From Streptomyces morookaense (lineage in GTDB: Bacteria; Actinomycetota; Actinomycetes; Streptomycetales; Streptomycetaceae), in NCBI RefSeq assembly GCF_013030945.1, contig NZ_JABBXF010000033.1, forward strand, positions 78,898 through 142,897: DNA of 64,000 bases, read 5' to 3'. Positions 8,096 through 16,291 of this stretch are shown here, piece by piece. The position numbers were made by a program, and so were the translations under genes. Below the pieces are notes generated by a model. It was not told the origin of the DNA. It did not search any database and worked only from the letters and a program-made list of their open reading frames with translations. Position 1 is the stretch's first letter; each line of letters begins with the position of its first letter.

Positions 8096-8753
8096 CGATG
8101 TCATCCCCCTTGATCGGTATCCATACGGTGACAGTGGTGCCGCGGCCCGGAGCGGATGTGACGGTGGTGGTGCCGTCGAGGGCACGGGCCCGCTCCTCCA
8201 TGCCCAGCAGGCCGTTGGCGCGGCCCGGGGCGCGCGGGGCGGAGGCGTCGAACCCCACGCCGTCGTCGGCGACCACGGCGTGCACCTCGTGCGGGGCCAG
8301 GCAGACGCGGACCGTCACCCGGCGCCCCCCGGCATGGGCGAGGGCATTGCGCAGCGCCTCGCGCACGACGACGAACACCTCGCCGGCGATCAGCGGCGGC
8401 ACCCAGGAGTCGTCGCCGTCGACGCGCAACTGCACCTGTACGCCGAGCGGCTCCATGGACCGCAGAAAGCCGCGCAGCTCGCCCTCCAGCGAGGCCCGCA
8501 CAGGGGCGGCCGGGGCCACCGCCGGGCCGCGCAGGGACGAGACGACCTCCCGGGCGACGCCCAGCGTGTCCAGCAGAGCAGCACGGGCGTCGGCCAGCCG
8601 GGCCCGCTCGGCCGGGGTCAGTCCGGTCGCGGTCAGCTCCAGGAGGTCCAACCGCCGCAGAGCCAGCGCCAGTCCGGTGCCGATGCGGTCGTGGACCTCA
8701 CGCGCAAGCCTTCCGCACACGGCTGCGTCGGGGGCGGTGTCGATGTGCGCCAC
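8088..8753 (-). CDS. Short sensor histidine kinase (NarX-like, HisKA_3/HATPase)
   Basis: 221 residues from GTG 8753, with a GGAAGGCGG ribosome site. It has the dimerisation/phospho-acceptor segment LAREVHDRIGTGLALAL (His), an HATPase domain with EALRNALAHAGG (N box), VADDGVGFD and GLLGMEERARAL. There are no transmembrane segments or sensor domain, so it is a cytosolic kinase that must take its signal from a partner or from a short N terminus. Overlaps the response regulator by eight bases. An ARE-like box lies about 85 bases upstream, suggesting control by the butyrolactone receptors. Confidence 0.85.
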   Translation of the reverse strand: MAHIDTAPDAAVCGRLAREVHDRIGTGLALALRRLDLLELTATGLTPAERARLADARAALLDTLGVAREVVSSLRGPAVAPAAPVRASLEGELRGFLRSMEPLGVQVQLRVDGDDSWVPPLIAGEVFVVVREALRNALAHAGGRRVTVRVCLAPHEVHAVVADDGVGFDASAPRAPGRANGLLGMEERARALDGTTTVTSAPGRGTTVTVWIPIKGDDIDD

Positions 8754-8836
8754 TGCGTTCCGCCTTCCTCTCCGAATCGGGCGAGCGGATGCCGAAGGCC
8801 CTCCCCCGGAGTGCTCACGGCGGCGACCCACACAGC

Positions 8837-8865
8837 AAGAATACAGAACACTCTCTTTGTTTTCC
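8837..8865. promoter_or_regulatory. ARE-like box upstream of the histidine kinase
   Basis: The core GAATACAGAACACTCTCTTT is, on the minus strand, AAAGAGAGTGTTCTGTATTC, which matches the boxes at 9534 and 11386 (shared GTTCTGTAT and AAAGAGTG parts). It lies between the receptor gene stop and the kinase start. Binding is inferred from likeness to known gamma-butyrolactone receptor operators. Confidence 0.5.
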
Positions 8866-8870
8866 AGGCG

Positions 8871-9455
8871 TCAGACGTCGCCGACCGCCACACCGTTCAG
8901 CACCAACTCCCAGAGCCGGGCAACCCGGTTGGCGGCGCTCTCCCGCTCGCCCGAGCCCGTGCGGCGCCACACTTCGGCCCCCACCAGCAGATGCGCGATC
9001 AGTGCGGCAACAGCCATGGGCCGTGCCTCGGCGCGGAGTTCGCCCTGTCCGCTGGCATGGTCGAGCAGCCTGCGGACGGCGGGAAGCCAGGCCGCGGCCC
9101 AGTCGGCGGCGTCGGGCCGTTCACGCGTCAGCAGCGCGGCCGAACGCACGGCCGCGTCCTCCTCCAGCAACCGCGCGAGCCCCAGAGTCAGCGCCCCCAC
9201 GGACCGCAACGCATGACCCTGCGTCCCGGCCACCTCGTCGACAAGCGCCCGTGTGACCTCGCAGCCGCGCTTCACGACCGCGTCCGCCAACTCGCTCTTG
9301 CTGGCGAAGTGAAAGGTCAGCGCCCCCATGGAGACCTCCGCGGACTTGCAGATGCCGGACAGCGTGGCGCCCGCGTAGCCCTTGCGGTCGATCTCCGCAG
9401 CCGCCGCCCTGACGAGGGCCTCGCGCGTCCGGACCGCCCTCTCCTGCGCCACCAT
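8871..9455 (-). CDS. TetR-family gamma-butyrolactone receptor-like regulator
   Basis: 194 residues. The N terminus (AVRTREALVRAAAAEIDRKGYAG, then MGALTFHFASKSELA) is the TetR helix-turn-helix in the form typical of ArpA/ScbR-type receptors and pseudo-receptors. The C-terminal ligand domain is shorter and less like ScbR than that of the paralogue at 11559. It is in a group with an AfsA-like synthase and an SDR, the usual setting for butyrolactone signalling. A receptor-type box lies about 80 bases upstream of its start, so autorepression is likely. It could be a pseudo-receptor that binds antibiotics rather than butyrolactones; sequence alone does not decide. Confidence 0.82.
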   Translation of the reverse strand: MVAQERAVRTREALVRAAAAEIDRKGYAGATLSGICKSAEVSMGALTFHFASKSELADAVVKRGCEVTRALVDEVAGTQGHALRSVGALTLGLARLLEEDAAVRSAALLTRERPDAADWAAAWLPAVRRLLDHASGQGELRAEARPMAVAALIAHLLVGAEVWRRTGSGERESAANRVARLWELVLNGVAVGDV

Positions 9456-9533
9456 CGCCCCTCCCGGATTCGTGACGAGCCCCCCACGGCCCCATGCCGA
9501 CTCCGGCAGCACGATAGCGAGACGACCGGGCAA

Positions 9534-9560
9534 TATCAAAGCGATCGTTCTGTATCTTTT
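9534..9560. promoter_or_regulatory. ARE-like box upstream of the 8871-9455 receptor
   Basis: Partly palindromic sequence with AAAG and CTTTT at the flanks and the core CGATCGTTCTGTAT. It lies 79-105 bases upstream of the receptor start, the expected place for an autoregulatory operator. Confidence 0.5.
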
Positions 9561-9643
9561 GGGCCGGACTCCCTGCCGGAAAACGCAAGTTCCCCGTGCC
9601 TCGAACAGGCACGGGGAACCGGGCGGACGACACGGCCGGGCCG

Positions 9644-10420
9644 CTAGACGGCGGTCCACCCCCCGTCGACCGGCACGGAGGCCCCCGTGACGAACGACGA
9701 CCTCGCGCTGCACAGCCATGCCGCGGCCTGCGCCACCTCGTCGGGTTCCGCCATCCGCTTCTGCACCGGGCGGGCGAGGAACTCCTGTCCCAACCCCGGT
9801 TCCGCATCAAGCACTTGTTCCATCATCTCGGTCAGCGTGTTGCCCACGATCAGCGCATTGACCCGGACTCCCTGCGGTCCGTACTCCGCGGCGGCCGCCT
9901 TCGTCATGCCGATGACCGCATGTTTGGCGGCCACGTACGCGGCCGAGGCCCCGGTCGCCACCGTCCCGGCCACGCTGGAGGTGTTCACAATGGAACCGCC
10001 GCCGCAGGCGAGCATCGCGGGCAGCTGGTGGCGCATGCAGTTCCACACGCCCCACACATTGACGTCCATGGTCCGCGCGTAGACCGCGTCGCCGACCTCG
10101 TGCAGCAGCGCACCGGACGTGGCGTAACCGGCGTTGTTGAAGGCCGCGTCCAGCCGCCCGAAGGTCCCGGTCGCCGCGGAGACCGCGCGCTCGGCGTCCT
10201 CGGGCACCGTCACGTCACCGGCCACCGCCAGGGCCCGGCCCCCCTCGGAGCGGATCCTGTCGGCGAGGGCGCACAGCCGGTCCTCGCGCCGGGCCATGAG
10301 GACCACGGCGGCCCCCTCGGCGGCGAACAGCCGGGCCGCGGCCGCACCGATTCCGCTGGAGGCCCCCGTGATCAGGGCGACCCTGCCGTCGAGCATCCCC
10401 CGAGCGCCGCCCGCGTTCAT
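9644..10420 (-). CDS. Short-chain dehydrogenase, butyrolactone-associated
   Basis: 258 residues with TGASSGIG (NAD(P)H binding), NNAG, Ser in NTSSVAG and YVAAKHAVIG (Tyr-Lys pair), plus the closing VPVDGGW. It overlaps the AfsA-like gene by ATGA, so the two are translationally coupled. In butyrolactone pathways a ketoreductase of this superfamily reduces the C6 keto group, or a reductase acts on the butenolide, after AfsA condensation; that role here is inferred from coupling. A role in an unrelated oxidoreduction is possible because SDR sequences do not reveal substrate. Confidence 0.82.
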   Translation of the reverse strand: MNAGGARGMLDGRVALITGASSGIGAAAARLFAAEGAAVVLMARREDRLCALADRIRSEGGRALAVAGDVTVPEDAERAVSAATGTFGRLDAAFNNAGYATSGALLHEVGDAVYARTMDVNVWGVWNCMRHQLPAMLACGGGSIVNTSSVAGTVATGASAAYVAAKHAVIGMTKAAAAEYGPQGVRVNALIVGNTLTEMMEQVLDAEPGLGQEFLARPVQKRMAEPDEVAQAAAWLCSARSSFVTGASVPVDGGWTAV

Positions 10421-11328
10421 ATCCGCTCCAGGGTGACCACGGAGGAGAAGACGCACGCCTCGTTCTGGACGGCGGAGACCAGCACTCTTCTGCGGCCGGC
10501 CCGGTCGGCGGGGAGCCGGTCGGTCAGGATCCAGCAGGGCGCGTCGAGTTCGGCGTACGCGGTGAAGGTGACGTCCATCGCGACCGGGACGATCCGCTGC
10601 GGGTACGCGGCCGCATGCGCCGCCTGGCGTGCCGCTTCGAGCAGCAGCATGCCCGGGGCGTGGTCGACGAGGTGGTCGAAGAGCGCCGGATGGAAGAGGT
10701 CGATGCGCAGCTGGTGGACGTCCCGGGCGTGGGTGGGCGACAGGACCACGTCGGCGAACCGCTCGCGTCCCGCGCGGCACGGCGCCGTCGGCGGGGCGAG
10801 CGGGACCGTGCGGGAGACGGCCTCCGCGAGATTCGCGTAACGGCCGCGCAGACGACGATAGACGGCGGGCCGGTGGTTGGCGAACCCGGTCCGCGCCCGG
10901 CCCAGCCGTACACCGGCGCGTACGACATCGACGTCCATCGCGACGGAGACCAGCCGGCCGGAGCGGCGTACGACGTCGGAGCACGCGATGCGCAGTTCGA
11001 CCTCGGCCGGGCCGGGACCGGCCGCCAGGGCCGCGGGGTCGAGGGCGAACCGCAGATCGCTCCACGACTGACGGTCCCCGAAGGGCACGTCGAAGGCGGC
11101 GTGACTGAGCAACGGAACGGTCTGGCGCACGGATTCGGCCAGCAGGAGCGGGTCGTGGAGGCCGTGCCGCGGGCCGTAGAAATCATGGGTGACGGGCCAG
11201 CGCGCCGTGACGACGAAGGCGCCGGGGCCGGCGGGCCGCCATCCGGTGAGCAACACCTCGGACTCGGCCGTCTTGTGGACGAACGCGCGGGGCACCGTGC
11301 TCATCGTGCCTGTAGCGCTGGACGACAT
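10417..11328 (-). CDS. AfsA-like gamma-butyrolactone synthase
   Basis: 303 residues containing the two hot-dog-like AfsA repeats: FVHKTAESEVLLTGW with HDFYGPRHGLHDPLLLAESVRQ in the first and HPALFDHLVDHAPGMLLLEAARQ in the second. AfsA-type enzymes condense a beta-ketoacyl-ACP with dihydroxyacetone phosphate to start gamma-butyrolactone autoregulator synthesis. Start ATG 11328 has AGGGGGA nine bases upstream. Its promoter region carries an ARE-like box at 11386-11414. Coupled to the downstream SDR. Ligand class (butyrolactone or butenolide) cannot be told from sequence. Confidence 0.88.
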   Translation of the reverse strand: MSSSATGTMSTVPRAFVHKTAESEVLLTGWRPAGPGAFVVTARWPVTHDFYGPRHGLHDPLLLAESVRQTVPLLSHAAFDVPFGDRQSWSDLRFALDPAALAAGPGPAEVELRIACSDVVRRSGRLVSVAMDVDVVRAGVRLGRARTGFANHRPAVYRRLRGRYANLAEAVSRTVPLAPPTAPCRAGRERFADVVLSPTHARDVHQLRIDLFHPALFDHLVDHAPGMLLLEAARQAAHAAAYPQRIVPVAMDVTFTAYAELDAPCWILTDRLPADRAGRRRVLVSAVQNEACVFSSVVTLERI

Positions 11329-11385
11329 GATGCATTCCCCCTGTGCAGTGGACGGGCCGGGCCGGATGCCGGGCCGAAGCCGCAG

Positions 11386-11414
11386 AACAAACATAAAGAG
11401 TGCTCGCTTTTCTA
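11386..11414. promoter_or_regulatory. ARE-like box upstream of the AfsA-like gene
   Basis: AACATAAAGAGTGCTCGCTT followed by TTCTA resembles the boxes at 8837 (reverse strand) and 9534 in AAAGAGTG, TC and TTCT positions. It lies 58-86 bases before the synthase start and suits control by one of the two receptors. Confidence 0.5.
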
Positions 11415-11519
11415 CCCTCATGAACGTCTCAAGTAATTCCCATGGATCGACCAAGTGGCAGACAGGGGGTCCGGTAATTTCGTTCCGCAAGGGGGCTGGG
11501 AGAATCACCCCGGACACTG

Positions 11520-11549
11520 TTAACGTAAAGGTCGTTCTAATTTTTTCCA
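11520..11549. promoter_or_regulatory. ARE-like box upstream of the 11559 receptor
   Basis: TAACGTAAAGGTCGTTCTAA followed by a T-rich run shares AAAG, TCGTTCT and TTTT with the box at 9534. It ends nine bases before the receptor start codon and overlaps its ribosome-site region, so binding would block expression directly. Confidence 0.45.
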
Positions 11550-11558
11550 GGAGGCAGG

Positions 11559-12191
11559 ATGGGACGCCCCAAGCAGGAACGGGCCGTGCAGACCCGTGAG
11601 GCGATCCTTCGTGCGGCGGCCGAGGTCTTCGACGAGTACGGCTACGCCGGTGCGAGCGTCAACCGCATCCTCGAGCGTGCGGGCACCACGGCCGGAGCCA
11701 TGTACTTCCACTTCAAGTCCAAGGAAGGCCTGGCCCGCGCGGTGATGGGCGCGCAGCCGCAGACGATCGTCCCGCTGCTGGATTCCCAGGGGCTGCAGCG
11801 GCTGGTGGACATCACCATGATCTGGTCCTTCCAGCTCCAGCGCGACCCGCTGCTGCGGGCGGGGGTCCGGCTGGCCACGGAGCAGTCGGGCCTCCAGGAC
11901 GCCACGTCCTACGTGGAGTGGGCACAGATCATGGCGGACTGCCTGGTCGTCGCCTCCGACAAGGGCGAGCTCCAGGCCGGCGTGGACCCGCAGGAGACGG
12001 CCGAGTTCGTCGTCGAGGCGTGCACCGGCATGCAGATCTATTCGTCCGTCACGACCGGGCGCCAGGATCTCCCCGAGCGCGTGGTGCGCATGTGGCACCT
12101 GCTGCTGCCGGGCATTGCGGTGCCGGCGGTGGTGGCCCGCACCGAGGTGAGCCCTTCCAGGGTCCGTCTTCCGGAGCACGCGGCAGACTGA
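11559..12191 (+). CDS. TetR-family gamma-butyrolactone receptor (ScbR/ArpA type)
   Basis: 210 residues with a strong GGAGG site. The N terminus QERAVQTREAILRAAAEVFDEYGY, then RAGTTAGAMYFHFKSKEGLA, is the near-invariant DNA-binding domain of ScbR/ArpA-type receptors. The ligand domain keeps RLATEQ and a Trp in the YVEWAQI segment, at about residue 127, as in true receptors. These proteins repress their targets until the autoregulator binds. It is divergent from the AfsA-like gene, the standard scbA/scbR arrangement. It reads toward the encapsulin operon but is separated from it by about 330 bases and a repeat. Confidence 0.88.
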   Translation: MGRPKQERAVQTREAILRAAAEVFDEYGYAGASVNRILERAGTTAGAMYFHFKSKEGLARAVMGAQPQTIVPLLDSQGLQRLVDITMIWSFQLQRDPLLRAGVRLATEQSGLQDATSYVEWAQIMADCLVVASDKGELQAGVDPQETAEFVVEACTGMQIYSSVTTGRQDLPERVVRMWHLLLPGIAVPAVVARTEVSPSRVRLPEHAAD

Positions 12192-12520
12192 GGCCGGTTC
12201 GGCGACTGCGGGTTCGTTGTGGCCGCTCGCGCAGTTCCTCCCCCAGCTACCGCTGGGGGTACCCCCAGCGCCCCTGACGGGGCGCACCCGGAACGCAACG
12301 CTCCACGGACCGGTTCCGGTCAACTCGCAGGCAGAACACCCGTTCCCTTGATCGTCTTCTCCCCATGGTCAGGGCCGTAAGCCCATTCACTGGTTACCGT
12401 GTCCAGCATGCGGACGGCGCGCCAGCGGCCGATTCCGTCACCGACCGTCTTGTGATCGTCACATGCCAGCCGCACGATCGGTCCTCGTCCAGCCCCAAGG
12501 AACGGCTCCGAGGAGACGAC
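12192..12520. other. Non-coding stretch upstream of the encapsulin operon
   Basis: 329 bases without a supported gene. The first ~95 bases hold intergenic repeat copy 2. The remaining part has lower GC around 12340-12420 and should contain the promoter of the encapsulin gene; no convincing -35/-10 pair was found. Confidence 0.6.
12228..12285. repeat. Intergenic palindromic repeat, copy 2 (variant with extra hairpin)
   Basis: Begins with the cgcgcagtt core, then a CCCCCAGCTACCGCTGGGGG hairpin and gcgcccctgacggggcgc. The same composite variant occurs at 28445, 48013 and 51121. Confidence 0.75.
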
Positions 12521-13897
12521 ATGAACGATCGGCTCAGCCTCGCGCCCGATGCCGCACGGCAGTTGGCGACGACCACCAAGACCACCCCGCAGATGCGCGG
12601 GATCACCCCGCGCTACCTGCTGCGCGCCCTCCCCTGGGTCGACGTCGACTCCGGTGTCTACCGGGTCAACCGGCGCCGTACGTTCATCCTCGGCGACGAC
12701 AGGATCAGCACCTACCAGGACGGCGACAACCACCGCGTCATCGCCGACGACCTGCGCGAACTGCCCTACCTGCGCGAGGCCGAGGACGGGCTGCTCGCCG
12801 AAATGGCCGGGGCCTTCACCCAGGTGACCTTCGACGCCGGGCAGGTGCTGGCCGACGAGGGCAGCTCCTCCGACCGGCTCTGGGTGATCGTCCTCGGCCG
12901 CGCCGAGAAGCGCGTCACCGGCCGGTACGGCGAGGACGCCCTGCTGGAGGTCGTCGGCGACGGCCAGTTCTTCGACCTCGACTCGTGGACGCGCTGCTCG
13001 CCGCTGCCGTTCCGCGTCAAGGCACTCACCTCCGGCGTGGCGCTCACCGTCGAGCGCAGCGTGCTGGAATCGCTGGCCGGCCGGGATGCCGCACTGCGCG
13101 CCGCCATCGACGCCCACCTCGCCGGCAACACGCCCGCACCGGGCTCCGAGGTGCCGGTCGACCTCGCCGGGGGCCACGTCGGCGAGGTCGAACTGCCGGG
13201 CACCTACGTCGAGTACGAGGACACCCCGCGCGAGTACCACATGACCCTCGCCCAGACCGTGCTGCGCGTCCACACCCGCGTCTCCGACCTGTACAACGAG
13301 CCCCACGACCAGACCCGCGTGCAGGCCGGGCTCACCATCCAGGCGCTGCGCGAACGCCAGGAGTCGATGATCCTCAACCACCCCGACTTCGGCCTCTTCA
13401 ACAATGTCGCCCCCGGCCAGCGCGTGCAGACCCGCACCGGCTCGCCGACCCCCGACGACCTCGACGAGCTGCTGTCCCGGGTGTGGAAGCAGCCCGGCTA
13501 CTTCCTCGCGCACCCGCGTGCCATTGCCGCGTTCGGCCGGGAATGTACGCGTCGGGGTGTGCCCCCGGTCACCGACTCCAGGTTCGGCAGCCCCCTGCTG
13601 ACCTGGCGCGGAGTCCCGCTGCTGCCCTCCGACAAGGTGCCCCTCACCGGCGCGGGCGGGACGTCGCAGATCCTGCTGATGCGCACCGGCGAGGCCGAGC
13701 AGGGCGTCGTCGGCCTGCGCCCCTCCGGCGTGCCCGACGAGGTCGAGCCCGGCCTGTCCATGCGCAACATGGGCACCGACCACAAGGCGATCACCTCGTA
13801 CCTGCTGACGGCCTACTTCAACGCCGCGGTGCTGGTCGAGGACGCGCTCGCCGTCCTCGAGAACGTCGAGGTGTCGAACTACCATGACTACTCCTGA
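12521..13897 (+). CDS. Family 2B encapsulin shell protein with cyclic-nucleotide-binding-like insert
   Basis: 458 residues from ATG 12521 with GAGGAGA just upstream; the longer frame from 12365 is not supported. The N-terminal arm and HK97-type regions flank an inserted domain at about residues 90-200 with FDAGQVLADEGSSSDRLW, ALLEVVGDGQFF, similar to cyclic-nucleotide-binding folds. The C-terminal part has EYHMTLAQTVLRVHTRVSDLYNEPHDQ, RQESMILNHPDFGL, SFGSP-like FGSPLLTWRGVPL and GMRNMG-like segments, typical of SrpI-type shells. No DNA-binding helix-turn-helix is present, so it is not a Crp regulator. It should self-assemble into a nanocompartment around the downstream desulfurase, whose start codon lies inside this gene (14-base overlap). 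Confidence 0.88.
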   Translation: MNDRLSLAPDAARQLATTTKTTPQMRGITPRYLLRALPWVDVDSGVYRVNRRRTFILGDDRISTYQDGDNHRVIADDLRELPYLREAEDGLLAEMAGAFTQVTFDAGQVLADEGSSSDRLWVIVLGRAEKRVTGRYGEDALLEVVGDGQFFDLDSWTRCSPLPFRVKALTSGVALTVERSVLESLAGRDAALRAAIDAHLAGNTPAPGSEVPVDLAGGHVGEVELPGTYVEYEDTPREYHMTLAQTVLRVHTRVSDLYNEPHDQTRVQAGLTIQALRERQESMILNHPDFGLFNNVAPGQRVQTRTGSPTPDDLDELLSRVWKQPGYFLAHPRAIAAFGRECTRRGVPPVTDSRFGSPLLTWRGVPLLPSDKVPLTGAGGTSQILLMRTGEAEQGVVGLRPSGVPDEVEPGLSMRNMGTDHKAITSYLLTAYFNAAVLVEDALAVLENVEVSNYHDYS

Positions 13898-15176
13898 CGT
13901 TGCCGCCGGGACCGCCACCGCGGACCGCCCGGACGTCCGCACCGGGAGCACCCGCGCCGGCGGCTTCGACCCCGAACTCGCCCGGCGCGACGTCCCGATC
14001 CTGCACCGCACGGTCAACGGCCGTCCGCTGGTGTGGCTCGACAACGGCGCCACGACCCAGAAGCCGCGCCAGGTCATCGAGGCCCTCGCCGGCTACTACA
14101 GCACCACCAACTCCAACATCCACCGCGGTGCGCACACCCTGGCCCGCGAGGCCACCGAGGCGTACGAGGGCGGCCGCGCGGCCGTGGCGGGCTTCCTGGG
14201 GGCCGCGTCCCCGGACAGCATCGTCTTCACGCGCGGCACGACCGAGGCCGTCAACCTGGTCGCGCAGAGCTGGGGGCGGGACAACCTCGGTCCCGGGGAC
14301 GAGATCCTCGTCTCCACACTGGAGCACCACTCGGACATCGTCCCCTGGCAGTTGATCGCCAAGGAACGCAAGGCCCGGGTCGTGCCCGTCCCGCTGCTGC
14401 CGGACGGGCAGATCGACCAGGCCGCCTTCGCGGACCTGCTGTCCTACCGCACCCAGCTGGTGGCCGTCAGCCACGCGTCCAACGTGCTGGGCACGGTGCC
14501 GCCCGTCAAGGAGATGACCGCGCTCGCGCACCGCTACGGCGCCCGGGTGCTGATCGACGGCGCCCAGGCCGTGGCCCACTTCCCCGTGGACGTCCAGGAC
14601 CTGGACGCGGACTTCTACGTCTTCTCGGGCCACAAGCTCTACGGGCCCACGGGGATCGGCGCGCTGTACGCCAAGCCGGATGTGCTCGAGGCCATGCGGC
14701 CCTGGCAGGGCGGCGGGAACATGATCGACCAGGTCGACTTCGCCGGCAGCACGTTCGCGCCCGTCCCGCACCGGCTCGAAGCGGGCACGGGCGACCTGTC
14801 CGGCCCGGTCGGGCTGCGGGCCGCCATGGAGTGGCTGACGTCCTTCGACCACCGCGCCGTCGCCGCGTACGAGACGGCCCTGACGCAGTACGCGCAACAG
14901 GCACTCGCCACGGTGCCCGGCCTCGAAGTGCTGGGGTCGGCGCCCGAGCGGGTGGCCGTGCTGACGTTCACGATGGCCGGGCAGGACCCGTCGGCCATCG
15001 CGTCCTGGCTCGACCAGGACGGCATAGCCGTCCGGGCCGGACACCACTGCGCACAGCCGGCGCTGCGGTTCTACGGCCTGGAGAGCGCGGCACGGGCCTC
15101 GCTCGCGCTCTACAACACCGCCGAGGAAGTAGACCAGTTGGTGGACTCGCTGATGCGGATGCAGGAACAGGGCTGA
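13884..15176 (+). CDS. SufS-like cysteine desulfurase, probable encapsulin cargo
   Basis: 430 residues. PLP enzyme with TEAVNLVAQSWG, HHSDIVPWQ, the Schiff-base lysine in SGHKLYGPTG (Lys251) and the persulfide-forming Cys389 in RAGHHCAQP. It removes sulfur from L-cysteine to give a persulfide and alanine. The first ~35 residues are a low-complexity Ala/Thr/Gly/Pro/Asp extension before the fold begins, as expected for a disordered cargo-loading segment in family 2 systems. It overlaps the shell gene by 14 bases. No SufBCD or IscU partner is nearby, which supports a sulfur-storage or stress role inside the shell rather than general iron-sulfur assembly. Confidence 0.93.
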   Translation: MTTPDVAAGTATADRPDVRTGSTRAGGFDPELARRDVPILHRTVNGRPLVWLDNGATTQKPRQVIEALAGYYSTTNSNIHRGAHTLAREATEAYEGGRAAVAGFLGAASPDSIVFTRGTTEAVNLVAQSWGRDNLGPGDEILVSTLEHHSDIVPWQLIAKERKARVVPVPLLPDGQIDQAAFADLLSYRTQLVAVSHASNVLGTVPPVKEMTALAHRYGARVLIDGAQAVAHFPVDVQDLDADFYVFSGHKLYGPTGIGALYAKPDVLEAMRPWQGGGNMIDQVDFAGSTFAPVPHRLEAGTGDLSGPVGLRAAMEWLTSFDHRAVAAYETALTQYAQQALATVPGLEVLGSAPERVAVLTFTMAGQDPSAIASWLDQDGIAVRAGHHCAQPALRFYGLESAARASLALYNTAEEVDQLVDSLMRMQEQG

Positions 15177-15224
15177 GGAGCAGGGGCGGGGGCGGTGGCC
15201 CGGGTTTTCGAGGGCCCGCCCCCG

Positions 15225-15677
15225 TCAGCGCAGCGGGCTCGCGAAGTGGAAGGCCGAGACCGTCATACCGCGCGCGTGGTAGAAGCGGTGCGCACCGCCG
15301 TTCGTCACGCCCGAATCCAGCTCCAGGCGCTCACAACCGGCCCGCGCCGCACGGGATTCGAGCTCCTCCCACAGCCGCGCCCCGATGCCCTCGGAGCGGC
15401 GTCCGGGATCGGTGACGAGGTCGTCCACGAACAGCACCCGGCCCCGGCTCGTCGCCAGGACCCGGTACGTGGCCAGCCCCGCGCAGCGGCCGTCCGCGTC
15501 GTCGTACGCGGCGAGGAAGACCAGCCCCTGGGCATGCGCCTCCGTCACGAACGCGGCACACGCCTCCGGGGTCAGCGCCGGGCGCAGGGTGTGCAACAGC
15601 GGTTGCACGTCGGCGGCCATGCGGGAGTCGCCGGGCTCGACCACCGTCGTGGTCAACTGCATCGACCGCACGGGCAT
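15225..15677 (-). CDS. GNAT-family N-acetyltransferase
   Basis: 150 residues with the acetyl-CoA-binding region VTDPGRRSEGIGARLWEELE (R-x-x-G-x-G/A motif) in the middle, LFVDDLV before it and a C-terminal GGAHRFYHARGM, all typical of GNAT enzymes. The start ATG overlaps the stop of the upstream DsbA-like gene (TGATG), so the two are coupled. Substrate unknown. It is convergent with the cysteine desulfurase, separated by about 48 bases. Confidence 0.85.
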   Translation of the reverse strand: MPVRSMQLTTTVVEPGDSRMAADVQPLLHTLRPALTPEACAAFVTEAHAQGLVFLAAYDDADGRCAGLATYRVLATSRGRVLFVDDLVTDPGRRSEGIGARLWEELESRAARAGCERLELDSGVTNGGAHRFYHARGMTVSAFHFASPLR

Positions 15678-16291
15678 CAGTGGACGTCCAGCGATCCCGT
15701 ACGCGTCCGCTTCAGCTCGAAGAAGTCCTGGTAGCCGGCCAGCAGGCGGACGCCGTCGAAGACCTTCAGCGCATCCTCGCCGCGCGGGATCGAGCTGAGG
15801 ACGGGCCCGAAGAACGCGACACCGTCGATGTGGATCGTCGGGGTGCCGACGTACGCCTCGGCCACCGGGTCCTTGCCCGCGTCGTGGCTCGCGCGCAGGG
15901 CCTCGTCGTAGTCGGTGCCGTGCGCGGCGTCGGCCAGCCCGGCGGGCAGCCCGAGTTCGGCCAGCGACTCGCGGACGACGGCGTCGTAGTCGTCGTTCTT
16001 CTGCTGGTGGATGCGGGTGCCGAAGGCCGTGTAGAGGTCGTGCAGCCGCTCCTCGCCGTGGTGCTGCGCGACGGCGGCGGCCACACGGGCGGGGCCGATG
16101 GACTTGTCGACGAGCTCGCGGTACCAGTCCGGCAGCTCGTTGCCGACGTTGTGCAGGAACAGGCTCATCGCGTGGAAGCGCACCTCGATGTCGCGCTGCG
16201 CCTCGACCTCCAGGATCCAGCGGGAGGCTATCCAGGCGAAGGGGCAGGCGGCATCGAAGTAGAAGTCGACGGTGGTGGGGTTCTCGGTCAT
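15677..16291 (-). CDS. DsbA-fold oxidoreductase (mycothiol-dependent nitroreductase Rv2466c-like)
   Basis: 204 residues, DsbA-like thioredoxin fold. The active-site segment is DAACPFAW: it has a single cysteine where DsbA has CxxC. Actinobacterial relatives of Rv2466c use mycothiol; the C-terminal cis-Pro region VGTPTIHIDGVAFFGPV is present. It is coupled to the GNAT gene. It likely acts in thiol redox or detoxification in the cytosol (no signal peptide). Presence beside a cysteine desulfurase may be chance. Nitroreductase activity is inferred from family likeness only. Confidence 0.78.
   Translation of the reverse strand: MTENPTTVDFYFDAACPFAWIASRWILEVEAQRDIEVRFHAMSLFLHNVGNELPDWYRELVDKSIGPARVAAAVAQHHGEERLHDLYTAFGTRIHQQKNDDYDAVVRESLAELGLPAGLADAAHGTDYDEALRASHDAGKDPVAEAYVGTPTIHIDGVAFFGPVLSSIPRGEDALKVFDGVRLLAGYQDFFELKRTRTGSLDVH

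Noticed and set aside
12521..13897. Crp/Fnr-type regulator
   Set aside because: The cyclic-nucleotide-like domain is an insert, there is no helix-turn-helix, and the flanking sequence matches SrpI-type shell proteins.
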